57,493 bases of DNA from Nitrospiria bacterium (GTDB lineage: Bacteria; Nitrospirota; Nitrospiria; DASWJH01): NCBI GenBank assembly GCA_036397255.1, contig DASWJH010000055.1, positions 1-57,493 on the forward strand, written 5' to 3'. Position 1 is the first letter of the stretch. Each line of letters begins with the position of its first letter. Both the position numbers and the translations under genes were made by a program. The notes below the pieces were generated by a model, which saw only the letters and a list, made by a program, of their open reading frames with translations, did no database searches and was not told the DNA's origin. Of the stretch, positions 8,467 through 18,195 are shown piece after piece.

Positions 8467-9398
8467 ATGAACCCAATGAAAAAATTTTTAAAAGTAGGGA
8501 AGACAGAGAATTTCTATGGTTTTTACTCGGTTCTTTAATTTTCTATTCCCTTTTAGGGGCGTTAGCGTATTCCGTTCCTCAGCAGGAAATGGCGGTTCCG
8601 GTATTTGAACGTGTTCCTCCAAGAAATGCTCGGTTGATCCTTCAGCCTCCCAAACCTCCAGAGGTGGTTCAACCGGTTTCAAAGCCCCAATTAAGGAAGC
8701 CAGAAGGAAAAAAAGTGTCTCCCTCTCCCCCGAGGATCGAACCTCTCAAACCCTCCCAAAAGCCGAAGGTTGAGGTCCCCCCCATCATCCCCGTTAGCCC
8801 TCCAATTACCCAAGAGCAAAATAGGGAGGTCGCAAAGAAAAGCGGATTATTGAAATTATTGGCAAGAAAAAATCCGACCCAAGGGGAGCCAAAAGGGGAG
8901 GCCTTTCCTCAAGCGGAAACCCTGACCTCACTTTCCTCCTTAGCCGGAACGGAGGAGAGGATATTAAACCTAGACCGGGAAGAAAAAGAGGACGTTTCCT
9001 TTAATGTGCCTCTCAATTCTCCCCAAATAGATGATTTCTTATTGGCAGGGCGTACTGCCACCATTGTGGAAAATCCATTTGAGATCAAAGGAGATTCTTC
9101 CAGCTTAAGGCTTCGAAGCTATGATTCTATTCTCAAAGTCATCCAGAGCCATCAAAGTGGTATTGAATTCATCTATAATAAAGCACTTCAGAAAAACCCT
9201 CAATTGATGGGCCAAATTGTATTTGAGTTTAAAATTCTTTCAAATGGAACGCTTTCAAAAATTACCAATGTATCCTCTAACCTGGACCAAAAGGAGTTTG
9301 AGGTGGCCCTTTTAAAGCATATCCAGGCATGGCGTTTTGAGCCCATTCCCGAGGGTGAGGTCACGATCATTTACCCAATCAAGTTTTCCCCAGTTTAA
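8467..9398 (+). CDS. TonB/AgmX-PglI-like energy transducer (frameshifted start)
   Basis: The long frame from 8589 encodes a Pro/Lys-rich spacer and a C-terminal AgmX/PglI or TonB-like domain (last 95 residues, from 'RSYDSILKVIQSHQSGIEF' to 'YPIKFSPV'). In the same frame upstream lies an obvious membrane anchor (FLWFLLGSLIFYSLLGALAY, about 8510-8569), but that frame has no usual start codon; only ATT at 8457 follows the G-run. The ATGs at 8467 and 8476 are one base out of frame. Adding one base in the A6T5 tract (8479-8489) joins ATG to anchor. The cause may be an assembly error, a real lesion or programmed slippage. The protein would link the inner-membrane motor to an outer-membrane partner. 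Confidence 0.72.
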
Positions 9399-9473
9399 TG
9401 GAACCAGGCTTTTGAGGTTTTTAAAAGAAAAAACTTTTGGAAGAATACGGATGGGGTTAAAAAGTGTGAAAAA

Positions 9474-12242
9474 TTATAATTGGTAAGTCTCTGCGAGGAC
9501 CTGGACCACATGCTTGACAGATAGGTTTTTTCTTAAACCGTTTTTCAATTGAATCATACAGGCCGGGCAACTGGTGGTGACCACATCTGCTTCACTTTCC
9601 AAAATGCCTTTCCGTTTCCTTTTAAAAACTTTTTGAGAAAGGTCATAATCTTTGACAATAAATGTTCCCGCACCCCCCGCACAGCGGTTTGCATTTTCCA
9701 TTTCAACATAGGAATACCCAGGGAGTTTTTTCAATAAATCCCGGGGTTCTTTGGTTACCCCGGCCACCCGAAGATGGCAAGAAGAGTGGTAGGTTAATTT
9801 TTTTTCACGTGGGTGGTTGGGAGAGGGAAAGGGTTTTAAACGGACATAATCATTCAAAAACTGGGTGATATGAATTACTTTTTTGGAAAGATCCCTTGCT
9901 TTTTGATTCTCTGAGGGATCAGGGAAGAGGTCGGGATAATCTTTTAACATGAGGGTACAGGAGGCACAACTGGTGATAATTCGATCGAAACGGGAAAGGG
10001 AGTCCATGTTAAAACGGGCGGAATCCAACAGGTTTTTTTTGTGCCCATAAGTTTGAATGGGTGTTCCGGAACAACGTTGTCTGGGAAGGACCGGATTGAT
10101 CCCATGGTGGTCAAGAACTTTCAATAGGGCCTCTCCCACGCCATCCTGGAATAAATTGGCGGCACATCCGTGAAAATAGGCCAAGGTTTGGGTATGTCCA
10201 CGCTCTTCTGTGAGATGGTTGAATTTTTCACGAAGGGTTTGCGTGGCAAATTTTGGCAAAACCATTTCCCGGGGAATCCGCGCCTTTTTATTGATGGGAT
10301 ACATTATTAAACGACTTATTTTTTCCAAAACCCATCGGCCCAGGAAATTGTCCCAAACCGGTTGTGTTCTTCCCGCCAATTTCATCAAGGGAATAAAAGT
10401 TTTTGGTTTAGATTGAAGAAAAGATAAAACCCCCGTGATCCAACGGGGGGACTCCTCCCTTTTTTCCAATACCAATGCGGAGACATCAATCCCTGCGGGA
10501 CACACTTCCCGGCAGGATTTGCAGTTTAAGCAGGATTCCACGACCCGTTTTGATTCTTCGTAGGAATAATTGGGATCGGTTAAAATGTGGAACCATCCGC
10601 GCGCACTGTTGGATTCTTCTTGAAGGACATCATACACCGGGCAAACCGAGTTGCATTTGGCGCAGGTCGCACAGGGTTTGGAAAGGCGAAGAAAATCAAT
10701 GTCCTGAGTAAAAGGAGTGTCTGTGATTTTCACTCCTGGATTGAGAATATTTTGGGGATCCAGGATCTTTTTGGTGGTTTTAAAAAGATGGTACATCTCT
10801 TCGCCATAAAGATCTTTCACAAACTCTGCCCGTACTCGTCCATCCCCGTGTTCTCCGCAAATTGATCCGTCATAACGGCTTATGACGGTTTGGTGTATTT
10901 CTTTAGAGATGGCCACCATTTTTTGGAAATCCTCCGGACGGTTGACGTTTAAGAGGGGGTTAATATGGGCGTTTCCATTTCCGATATGTCCATATATTGC
11001 AACAGGAACCTCTATTTTTTTAAAATAGCCATCTAGATAGCGGATCAAATCAGGTAACCTTTTTGCCGGAACCACAACATCATCTGCAAAATTAATCGGT
11101 TTTTTCCCCTGATCATAACGGTATAAAGTTGGATAAAGGGCTTTTCGAACTTTCCATAGGTTTTCCTGTTTTTCTTTTCCCAAAGCGATTTCCATGGGAC
11201 CGCAGAGGGAATACCCTTGGCATATTTTTTTGGCTTCGTCTAATTTTATATCCATGTTCCCATGGTCGAATTCCATTAAGAGAAGTACTTGGGCCTCATT
11301 GGGAATGTCGAAATCCTTTCGTCCCACCAGGTCCATTGAATTGGAGTCCAGCATTTCCAGCGCACTGGGTTCCAAGGTGAGCAAATCATTGACTGCATTT
11401 CCAATTTGCTCCAGTTTCCGAAAGTACATTAAAGCGGTGACCACCCTTTGGGGTTTTGAGACCAGTTTTATTTTGGCTTCTGTCGTCAGGCCCAAGGTTC
11501 CCTCGCTTCCTATAAAAAGTCGGGGAAGGTCAAAAACTCCTCGTTCCAAACCCTCTGCCAAGGCAAAAAGGTTATACCCACTACTATTTTTCGAAACCTG
11601 TCTTTTTTTTCGGTTGATCAGTTCGGCGTTTTGTTGAACCAGGTCCAGGATATCCCGAAGTTCTCTGTGTTCCTGAAGCAAATCTCTGCAGGGTGAACTG
11701 TTAAGAATGTAAGGTTTGGCAGTGAGCGTTTTCCCTGAGGCAAGGGTAATTTCAAGTTCTAGAACATTGTCCTTTGTTGCGCCATATTTCAGGGAATGGG
11801 GGCCAGCCGCATTGTTCCCCATCATTCCTCCTAATTTACACATGTCTCCGCTGGAAGGATCGGGGGCAAACATGAGTCCTTTTTTTGAAAGATCTCGGTT
11901 TAACTCTGCGTAAACAATTCCCGGTTGAACCCTGGCCCATAACCCTTCCTTATTAATTTCCAGAATACGGTTTATTCGAGAAAATTCTAAAATAATCCCC
12001 GGTCCAATGGCGTTTCCGGTCAAATTTGTTCCCCCGCTTCTGGCTGTAATCGGTACGCCTGTGGCTTTGGAATATAGAATTGCTTTTTTGATGTCTGTTA
12101 AACCTTCCGCCAAAACCACTGCCAGGGGTAAAACCTTGTAAATGCCAGCATCGATTGAATAGGCGGTTAAAGCGGGTCCATCGGACAGAATTTTTTTTTG
12201 AGGAAAATACTGGGTCAGCTGATGAATTTCATTACGGAGCAT
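9474..12242 (-). CDS. fused FAD-linked oxidase / Fe-S oxidoreductase (GlcD-GlcF type)
   Basis: 922 residues combining two proteins often separate elsewhere. Residues about 30-245 are an FAD-binding (PCMH/VAO) domain with RSGGTNLTGNAIG at 69-81. Residues about 250-505 are the FAD-oxidase C-terminal domain (GHIGNGNAH, CGEHGDGR). Two 4Fe-4S clusters follow (Cys524/527/530/534 and Cys571/574/577/581), then two CCG/heterodisulfide-reductase-like domains (Cys693-Cys724-SCASC, SCHLR...RCAGGAG...SCPAC). The family oxidises 2-hydroxy acids (D-lactate, glycolate and the like) and passes electrons to a quinone or Fe-S acceptor. The substrate cannot be told from the sequence. Single-gene unit convergent with the TonB-like gene. 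Confidence 0.9.
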   Translation of the reverse strand: MLRNEIHQLTQYFPQKKILSDGPALTAYSIDAGIYKVLPLAVVLAEGLTDIKKAILYSKATGVPITARSGGTNLTGNAIGPGIILEFSRINRILEINKEGLWARVQPGIVYAELNRDLSKKGLMFAPDPSSGDMCKLGGMMGNNAAGPHSLKYGATKDNVLELEITLASGKTLTAKPYILNSSPCRDLLQEHRELRDILDLVQQNAELINRKKRQVSKNSSGYNLFALAEGLERGVFDLPRLFIGSEGTLGLTTEAKIKLVSKPQRVVTALMYFRKLEQIGNAVNDLLTLEPSALEMLDSNSMDLVGRKDFDIPNEAQVLLLMEFDHGNMDIKLDEAKKICQGYSLCGPMEIALGKEKQENLWKVRKALYPTLYRYDQGKKPINFADDVVVPAKRLPDLIRYLDGYFKKIEVPVAIYGHIGNGNAHINPLLNVNRPEDFQKMVAISKEIHQTVISRYDGSICGEHGDGRVRAEFVKDLYGEEMYHLFKTTKKILDPQNILNPGVKITDTPFTQDIDFLRLSKPCATCAKCNSVCPVYDVLQEESNSARGWFHILTDPNYSYEESKRVVESCLNCKSCREVCPAGIDVSALVLEKREESPRWITGVLSFLQSKPKTFIPLMKLAGRTQPVWDNFLGRWVLEKISRLIMYPINKKARIPREMVLPKFATQTLREKFNHLTEERGHTQTLAYFHGCAANLFQDGVGEALLKVLDHHGINPVLPRQRCSGTPIQTYGHKKNLLDSARFNMDSLSRFDRIITSCASCTLMLKDYPDLFPDPSENQKARDLSKKVIHITQFLNDYVRLKPFPSPNHPREKKLTYHSSCHLRVAGVTKEPRDLLKKLPGYSYVEMENANRCAGGAGTFIVKDYDLSQKVFKRKRKGILESEADVVTTSCPACMIQLKNGLRKNLSVKHVVQVLAETYQL

Positions 12243-12340
12243 ATTAATGGGGAATTAAGGTTGTTTCCTGTTTAAAGGTAGAACCGCCAAGGCCCGGGTT
12301 CTACTTTGTCTGTAAACGGATTAATTTTTCTTAAGTGGCC

Positions 12341-12868
12341 TTATTCTTTTTGGTCGGTTCCTTCTTGGAGTCCACGTAAACTATTCAAAAGATTAATTTC
12401 AGAAATGAGAAACCTTTGGTCGTCTTTGGATACCTTTGTAAATTGAATCCCCATCCCTGGAAAATAGAGTATCCGTTCAAACTTTTTCCGAGTCCAAGCC
12501 ACCACTCCCTCTGCTTGGATGGGTTTATCCTTTTTCCCAGGAAGGGACATTTCCACCGTTACAGGGGTCCCTGGGTGGAAGGGGGTACGGGTTTCAATAA
12601 AAAGTCCTCCACCTCCAATGGTGTCCGTGATGCTCTCATACCATTTACCCTCGGGATTGGTGTACCGGATTCTCAAAGAGAGAGGGGTTCGTGGTGCTCT
12701 TCTTTTATTTATGGAAATGGCTCCAGTTAAATAATCTAAAATTTCCTGGAGGGTCAGGTTTCCAATTTTATTATCCTTGGGGCCAAATAAAATAAGCGTT
12801 TCATTTTTTTTATCGATTTCTACATGGCAGTTTTTATATTTTTCTGTCTTTAAAATCGGAATTCTCAT
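12341..12868 (-). CDS. PilZ-domain protein
   Basis: 175 residues. The first 50 form an unrecognised N-terminal segment. A PilZ domain follows (about 55-160), with the arginine-rich start KRRAPR and the DTIGGGGLFIET motif corresponding to the RxxxR and (D/N)xSxxG c-di-GMP-binding signatures; the second motif is degenerate (Gly in place of Ser). It is probably a cytoplasmic c-di-GMP receptor. It lies about 100 bp after the oxidoreductase start and 72 bp downstream of the small gene at 12940. A second PilZ protein is at 35893. Confidence 0.8.
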   Translation of the reverse strand: MRIPILKTEKYKNCHVEIDKKNETLILFGPKDNKIGNLTLQEILDYLTGAISINKRRAPRTPLSLRIRYTNPEGKWYESITDTIGGGGLFIETRTPFHPGTPVTVEMSLPGKKDKPIQAEGVVAWTRKKFERILYFPGMGIQFTKVSKDDQRFLISEINLLNSLRGLQEGTDQKE

Positions 12869-12939
12869 TCAGATCTTCCTTATGTGATTTAAAAAAAGGT
12901 GAGGAATTTTCTCCTCATAAAGTAACCAGGACGGAATTT

Positions 12940-13263
12940 TCATTGGGCAACCGTTTTATCTGGATAATTGGTCCATTGTTCACTGTCGTCAAAATGACGA
13001 ATTCCCCTTTCACCTAAGTATTTTTTGCCACGAAAACTTAGCCGTGTGCGAAGTTTGGTAAACCCTTTTTCTTGTAAACGGGAAACCACGTCTTCAATGG
13101 CTTGCCGAATAATTTTAAAATGGGTCGACTCTACGGTAAAATCTTCATAGTGCATTCTCCCATGGTACCCCCGTTCTGCCTTAAATATTTCAATATTCCG
13201 ATTAAAATACCTTGGAACTGAATCAAATCCCTCTACCTGATGAATTTCAACATTGATGGACAT
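12940..13263 (-). CDS. conserved-looking protein of unknown function
   Basis: 107 residues, with AAGGAGAA-type ribosome-site bases just upstream of the ATG at 13261-13263. The protein has no signal peptide or membrane helix. It is mixed alpha/beta in appearance, with a regular pattern of charged and aromatic residues and a C-terminal segment rich in Asp/Gln/Trp. No family is recognised. It is transcribed in the same direction as the PilZ gene, 71 bp away, so the two may share a transcript. Confidence 0.6.
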   Translation of the reverse strand: MSINVEIHQVEGFDSVPRYFNRNIEIFKAERGYHGRMHYEDFTVESTHFKIIRQAIEDVVSRLQEKGFTKLRTRLSFRGKKYLGERGIRHFDDSEQWTNYPDKTVAQ

Positions 13264-13902
13264 GAGGTTCTCCTTTATTATTCCCAGGGTATAAGCGATC
13301 TTCCATCCATCCTGATGAACGGACCGCTAAAAAAATTTCTTTACATGTCTTTTCCAGCCCCTCCCTAACAAGGAGCGCACACTTGGGAAAGGTCCAAGAT
13401 GTTTTTTTGAGTAAATAATGGTTTTGCGGGAATCGCTGGAATATGGGGTCTGTCCTTTAAGGGTTATTGTTTTTTTTTGGAAAATGAAAAGTTAAAAATA
13501 GTGCAGCCCAACCAGAAAATCAAGGGCATGGAAAAAGAAATGGTCTTAAATTATTTCCTCATTTCTACCCAATTTTAACTATTGCCCTGTTTTTTCGTTT
13601 TAATTTCCGCCTAAGGTTCACTAAAATATTATAACAAGGTTTTGCCATTAAATATTCATCAAGATAACCTTCCTTTTTTACACTGTCAAGAGGAGTCTAG
13701 TGTGGTTTTAACGTTTCATTTTTATTAAAACCTTAGGATTCCACCCCCTCTAGCTTTTCGGGAAGGGGAAAACCCATTAAATGGGTGGGGGTGAGAAAAT
13801 TTCTTCTTTTTTTCCTTTTTTCAGAGTTTTTAAAAATTAAACCTATGGTCCAGGAAGTTGTTGAATATAATGAGATGTTTAAGAAAAACCATTTAATTTT
13901 CA
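13264..13902. other. 640-bp intergenic region with inverted repeats, no gene seen
   Basis: No convincing reading frame on either strand; long A/T runs. Within it is a perfect 7-bp inverted repeat ACCCATT-A-AATGGGT (772-786 of the 13,000 block, i.e. 13772-13786), nested inside CCACCCCC (13741-13748) and GGGTGGGGGTG (about 13783-13793). This may be a hairpin or operator ahead of pgsA. The region separates minus-strand genes from plus-strand genes and so probably holds divergent control sequences. Confidence 0.4.
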
Positions 13903-13932
13903 TTGACAGCTCCAGAGGGGATTCCCTATATT
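13903..13932 (+). promoter_or_regulatory. sigma70 promoter of pgsA operon
   Basis: TTGACA at 13903-13908 and TATATT at 13927-13932, with an 18-bp spacer. The predicted start is about 13940, giving a leader of some 37 bases before the pgsA ATG. It probably serves pgsA and the DUF512-aroE-aroC genes that follow in the same direction. Confidence 0.72.
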
Positions 13933-13976
13933 AGTAAGGGGCTTTTGGACTTTGGGGTTTTTTTTAGAGAAACATT

Positions 13977-14522
13977 ATGAATGTTCCCAATGGCTTAACG
14001 CTTTTTCGGATCCTGTTGATCCCTTTTTTTATTAATTTTCTAGTATATCATTATTATCTTTATGCCCTGCTGATTTTCTTATTGGCTAGTTTGACGGATG
14101 GTTTAGATGGTTTTATCGCTCGAGTCTCCAATCAAAGGACCAAACTGGGAAGCTATTTAGATCCCATGGCAGACAAACTCCTTTTAACGGCGGCCTTTAT
14201 TACGCTGGCCTATTTGAAATTTATTCCCGTTTGGATCACCATTGTAGTTGTGAGTCGTGATGCCATTTTACTTTTGGGAACTCTTTTATTGCATTTGACC
14301 CAAATGAACATTAACATGTTGCCAACGCTGATGGGAAAAAGTACCACATTATTTCAGTTGGTCTGTATCCTTGCCATTTTGTTTTTTGTGGTTTTCCAGA
14401 AAGATACGTCTAACCTTTCTCCTTTACTTTTCTTAACAGTAGGGCTTACGATCATATCCGGATTGCAGTACCTTTTTCGCTGGGTTAGATTAATGAACCA
14501 TGAGGGAACGCAGTTCGTCTAA
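13977..14522 (+). CDS. pgsA: CDP-diacylglycerol-glycerol-3-phosphate 3-phosphatidyltransferase
   Basis: 181 residues with several membrane helices. The CDP-alcohol phosphotransferase signature D-G-x2-(A/G)-R-x8-G-x3-D-x3-D is present in DGLDGFIARV...GSYLDPMADK (about residues 41-66), complete with its catalytic aspartates. The enzyme makes phosphatidylglycerol phosphate, the committed step to phosphatidylglycerol and cardiolipin, in the inner membrane. The N-terminal 'NVPNGLTLFRILLIPFF' is typical of PgsA. First gene after the promoter at 13903. Confidence 0.93.
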   Translation: MNVPNGLTLFRILLIPFFINFLVYHYYLYALLIFLLASLTDGLDGFIARVSNQRTKLGSYLDPMADKLLLTAAFITLAYLKFIPVWITIVVVSRDAILLLGTLLLHLTQMNINMLPTLMGKSTTLFQLVCILAILFFVVFQKDTSNLSPLLFLTVGLTIISGLQYLFRWVRLMNHEGTQFV

Positions 14523-14589
14523 TGGTTGAAAGGAAAACCCGTTTTTTTAAGCTTGGAAATTAAAATGAAGGATAGGAGTTAAACACCCC

Positions 14590-15966
14590 ATGACGGAATC
14601 ATTTTTATCGATTCAGACAGGTAAAGGGCTTCTCGTAGACGAAGTCTCCCCCGATGGAATAGGGGATAACGTTGGGATTGAGGAAGGGGATCGGCTGCTG
14701 TCCATCAACGATCAAGTTCTAAGGGACGTAATTGATTATAAATATTTTGTGTCTGATGAGATGATTGAGGTGAAAGTCATCAAAGGAAATGGAGAAATTT
14801 TAGACATTGAGATTGAAAAGGAACCCGATGAAGATTTAGGCTTAGGGTTTCCAGGTATGCGTATTCGGCAATGTCCCAATAAATGCATTTTTTGTTTTGT
14901 TGACCAGAATCCTTCGGGGCAAAGAAAAGCCCTTTATATTAGGGATGAAGATTACCGGTTTTCATTTTTATATGGAAACTATATTACTTTAACAAACCTA
15001 AGCAAAAGGGATCGCCAGCGAATTTTCCAACAAAAACTTAGCCCCCTTTATGTTTCAGTTCATGCCACGGATAATGAATTGAGGCGGAAGCTTCTGGTGA
15101 ACCCAAAAGCCCCGGATATTCTAGAAACCATGAAGGAGTTTATCAACCAGGGAATTAGCCTCCAAACACAAATTGTCATTTGTCCAGGACTCAATGATGG
15201 GGTTTTCCTTGAAAAAAGTATTCAGGATTTAGCGGCTTTGTATCCAGGGGTGGCTTCTTTAGCCATTGTCCCCGTTGGCCTGACAAAATTTCGGGATCAT
15301 TTGATCCCCATTGAAGAAGTGACCCCGGCTTATGCGAAAACCATGGTCCAAAGCTTACAGCCCTGGCAAGATCGATTTCGGAACGAATTGGGAACTTCTT
15401 TTGTTTTTCCATCGGATGAATTTTTTATTAAAGCCAATGAGCCTTTTCCTTCCGTGGAATATTATGAAGAATTATTACAGTTTGAAAATGGTGTGGGAAT
15501 GGTTTCCTTGTTTCTGAGGGAGGCCACGGAATGGCTTCAAAACCTTCCATCCCAGGTTGGAACGCCCAAAAGGATTTCCTTGGTCACAGGATTTTCATTT
15601 GGGGGGTATTTACAACAAGTCGTTTCCCAAGCTCAGGTAAAAGGGCTTTCCCTTCAGGTATTTCCTATTCAAAATAACTTTTTTGGTCCATCGGTAACCG
15701 TGACGGGGTTGTTGACAGGAGGGGACATTATTCAAGGTATACGTTCGGAGGATATAGGAGATCTTTTGGTCATTCCCTCCGTTGCCCTAAACGAAGAAGG
15801 AACCTTTTTCCTGGATAATACCAGCCCTGAGGATATTTCGAAGGCCTTGGGAATTCCCGTTCAAATGGTTCAATCAAAAACTCGTGGACTTTGGGAAATG
15901 ATGGGGGCGGATCATGGATATATCGGGAAAAACACAACTGGTGTGCATCATTGGCAATCCGATTGA
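14590..15966 (+). CDS. PDZ + radical-SAM-like DUF512 protein
   Basis: 458 residues. The N-terminal 70 residues form a PDZ-like domain ('GDNVGIEEGDRLLSINDQ'). A C-x3-C-x2-C cluster (CPNKCIFCFVDQNP, about residue 97) typical of radical SAM [4Fe-4S] sites follows, then a TIM-barrel-like part, and last the DUF512 domain. This family is widespread in bacteria and cyanobacteria, and its reaction is not established. The end overlaps the aroE start by 53 bp, so translation of the two is probably linked. Confidence 0.87.
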   Translation: MTESFLSIQTGKGLLVDEVSPDGIGDNVGIEEGDRLLSINDQVLRDVIDYKYFVSDEMIEVKVIKGNGEILDIEIEKEPDEDLGLGFPGMRIRQCPNKCIFCFVDQNPSGQRKALYIRDEDYRFSFLYGNYITLTNLSKRDRQRIFQQKLSPLYVSVHATDNELRRKLLVNPKAPDILETMKEFINQGISLQTQIVICPGLNDGVFLEKSIQDLAALYPGVASLAIVPVGLTKFRDHLIPIEEVTPAYAKTMVQSLQPWQDRFRNELGTSFVFPSDEFFIKANEPFPSVEYYEELLQFENGVGMVSLFLREATEWLQNLPSQVGTPKRISLVTGFSFGGYLQQVVSQAQVKGLSLQVFPIQNNFFGPSVTVTGLLTGGDIIQGIRSEDIGDLLVIPSVALNEEGTFFLDNTSPEDISKALGIPVQMVQSKTRGLWEMMGADHGYIGKNTTGVHHWQSD

Positions 15967-16771
15967 GCATTCACTTTCCCCCGCCATTCAAAATGCAGCT
16001 TTTTTGGCCCTGAGGCTAAATTGGTGTTACCTTCCATTTCATCTTTTTCCCCAGGATTTAAAGGTTAGTGTAGAACTTCTCAGGGTTATCCAAAACCTAA
16101 AGGGCGCCAATGTTACGGTTCCTTACAAAGAAAAAGTGATTCCCTTTTTGGATGGGTTGACCACAGAGGCTCGGGAAATTGGAGCCGTTAACACCATTGA
16201 AGTTCAGGCGGATAGAACTTTGGTGGGACACAACACCGATGGAAGAGGGTTTGTGGCTGCCTTCCGGGAAGAAATTGGAATGAGTCTTCAGGGAAAAGTA
16301 GGTTTAATGGTGGGGGCAGGAGGGGTGGCGCGGGCGGTGGGGTACCGCTTGATAAAGGAACAGGTGCGGGAGGTAATTTTTATCAATCGAACTCTCTCCA
16401 GGGCCAAGGGATTAGCCCAACAGATGAGGGCCTGGTCCCCACAGGTTTTATCCCATGGCTTAGCCCCGGATGATTTGAAAATTCAGGATCTTTTAAAAAG
16501 GGTGGATTTTCTGATTAATGCAACCTCTTTGGGGCTTCAAGCATCCGATCCCCTTCCGATCACCCTGGATGGCTTAAACCCTAACGCTGTGGTGTGTGAC
16601 CTGGTTTATCGCCCAGGGGGAACTTTTTTTTCAAATTTGGCAAAAGAAAAAGGTTGGGCTTCCATGGGAGGTTTGCCCATGTTGGTGCATCAAGGGGCCT
16701 TGGCTTTTGAGGTCTGGACAGGGCAAAAAGGGCCCGTTCAGGTTATGGCTGAGGCCCTTCAAAGAGTGTGA
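15914..16771 (+). CDS. aroE: shikimate 5-dehydrogenase
   Basis: 285 residues. The N-terminal substrate domain has GNPIEHSLSPAIQN and the catalytic lysine in NVTVPYKEK (Lys72). The conserved Asp is in GHNTDGRG (Asp109). A Rossmann NADP-binding motif GAGGVARA occurs at about 134-141. The enzyme reduces 3-dehydroshikimate to shikimate in aromatic amino-acid synthesis. The ATG at 15914 lies inside the end of the DUF512 gene; a later start would remove the conserved N-terminus, so the 53-bp overlap is likely real. aroC follows after 161 bp. Confidence 0.93.
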   Translation: MDISGKTQLVCIIGNPIEHSLSPAIQNAAFLALRLNWCYLPFHLFPQDLKVSVELLRVIQNLKGANVTVPYKEKVIPFLDGLTTEAREIGAVNTIEVQADRTLVGHNTDGRGFVAAFREEIGMSLQGKVGLMVGAGGVARAVGYRLIKEQVREVIFINRTLSRAKGLAQQMRAWSPQVLSHGLAPDDLKIQDLLKRVDFLINATSLGLQASDPLPITLDGLNPNAVVCDLVYRPGGTFFSNLAKEKGWASMGGLPMLVHQGALAFEVWTGQKGPVQVMAEALQRV

Positions 16772-16932
16772 GACCTGTTTGAAGAAAGACCCCTCCGGGC
16801 TGAAAAGTTGGTTTAAATTTTTTTCTTACCCAGGTCCTCTTTTTTTTTTGGGGGGGTATTTTAATGGGTTCGGTTGGCTTGTGGGTTTTTTGATATTGCA
16901 GGGTGTTTCTTTCAATTACCCGGAGTTTTTTC

Positions 16933-17997
16933 ATGGCTGGAAATAGTTATGGGGTTGTTTTCCGTGTGACCACTTTTGGGGAAAGCCATGGTTTGGCCCT
17001 GGGGGTGATTGTCGATGGGTGTCCCGCCGGGTTGGTTCTTTCGGAAACGGAGATCCAAAAAGATTTAGATCGGAGACGGCCGGGACAGAACCCTTTAACA
17101 TCTCAAAGGCAAGAAAAGGACCAAGTGAAAATATTGAGCGGGGTTTTTGAAGGGGTCACCACGGGTACCCCCATTGGCATGATTATTCATAATGAGGATC
17201 AAAGATCTAAGGATTATGATTCTATTAAAAATCTTTTCCGTCCGGGTCATGCGGATATAACCTACCTTCGAAAATACGGGATACGTGATTACCGAGGGGG
17301 AGGTAGGGCCTCCGCTCGGGAGACCGTTGCCCGGGTGGCCGCAGGGGCCATTGCCAGGAAAGTATTGGCTAAGAGCGAGATAAAAATCATTGCTTATATT
17401 AGGAAAGTAGGGTCTGTGGAAATCGAAACCATCGACCTAAACGAGATTTCTCAAAACCCGCTTTTTTGCCCGGATAAAAGAGCGGCGGAGGAAATGAAAA
17501 CCCTTATTGAAAAGGTTCGTTCCCAGAAAGATTCTATTGGTGCGCTTGTAGAAGTAGTGGCTCAAGGCGTTCCCCCCGGGTTAGGAGAGCCGGTTTTTGA
17601 TAAGTTGGACGGGGAAATTGCGAAAGCCTTGATGTCAATTAATGCGGTCAAGGGGGTAGAGATTGGGGATGGATTCCGTGTGGTCCAGCTGCGGGGAAGT
17701 GAGAATTGCGATCCGATTACTCCCCATGGTTTTAAATCCAACCATGCAGGGGGAATATTAGGGGGAATTTCCAACGGTGATACCATTATCGCTCGTTTGG
17801 CCATCAAACCCACATCTTCCATTGCCATTGAACAGGAAACGATTGATATTGAAGGACGACCCACCAAAATCATCACCAAAGGTCGCCACGATCCCTGTGT
17901 GGGAATTCGTGCAGTTCCCATTGCCGAAGCAATGATGGCATTGGTTCTTGCGGATTTTCTTTTAAGAAATAAACTGGTTAGAATTAATGATCTTTAA
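16933..17997 (+). CDS. aroC: chorismate synthase
   Basis: 354 residues from the ATG at 16933, which has GGAG about 10 bases upstream. The frame is open from an earlier ATG (16903), but the family begins at '[20 protein letters not shown]'. Signature segments [20 protein letters not shown] and the C-terminal [15 protein letters not shown] are all present. It converts EPSP to chorismate with reduced FMN. Length and motifs are normal. With aroE it forms a partial shikimate-pathway operon; the other aro genes are not in the window. Confidence 0.95.
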   Translation: MAGNSYGVVFRVTTFGESHGLALGVIVDGCPAGLVLSETEIQKDLDRRRPGQNPLTSQRQEKDQVKILSGVFEGVTTGTPIGMIIHNEDQRSKDYDSIKNLFRPGHADITYLRKYGIRDYRGGGRASARETVARVAAGAIARKVLAKSEIKIIAYIRKVGSVEIETIDLNEISQNPLFCPDKRAAEEMKTLIEKVRSQKDSIGALVEVVAQGVPPGLGEPVFDKLDGEIAKALMSINAVKGVEIGDGFRVVQLRGSENCDPITPHGFKSNHAGGILGGISNGDTIIARLAIKPTSSIAIEQETIDIEGRPTKIITKGRHDPCVGIRAVPIAEAMMALVLADFLLRNKLVRINDL

Positions 17998-18195
17998 GTT
18001 TTAGATTGCCTTTTCATTTTTTTCTGTTTAAAACCCGCCCCCTTTCTCAAATCAAAAGACCTAAACCCTTATTTTTATATTTCTTATTCTATTAAAATCT
18101 TCCCATACCGAATTCCTTTCTTCGAATAAACCTCTTTCTGTATTTTTAAGATTTATTAAACTCATAATTTATTGAAAATATTAATAAAACATTGA

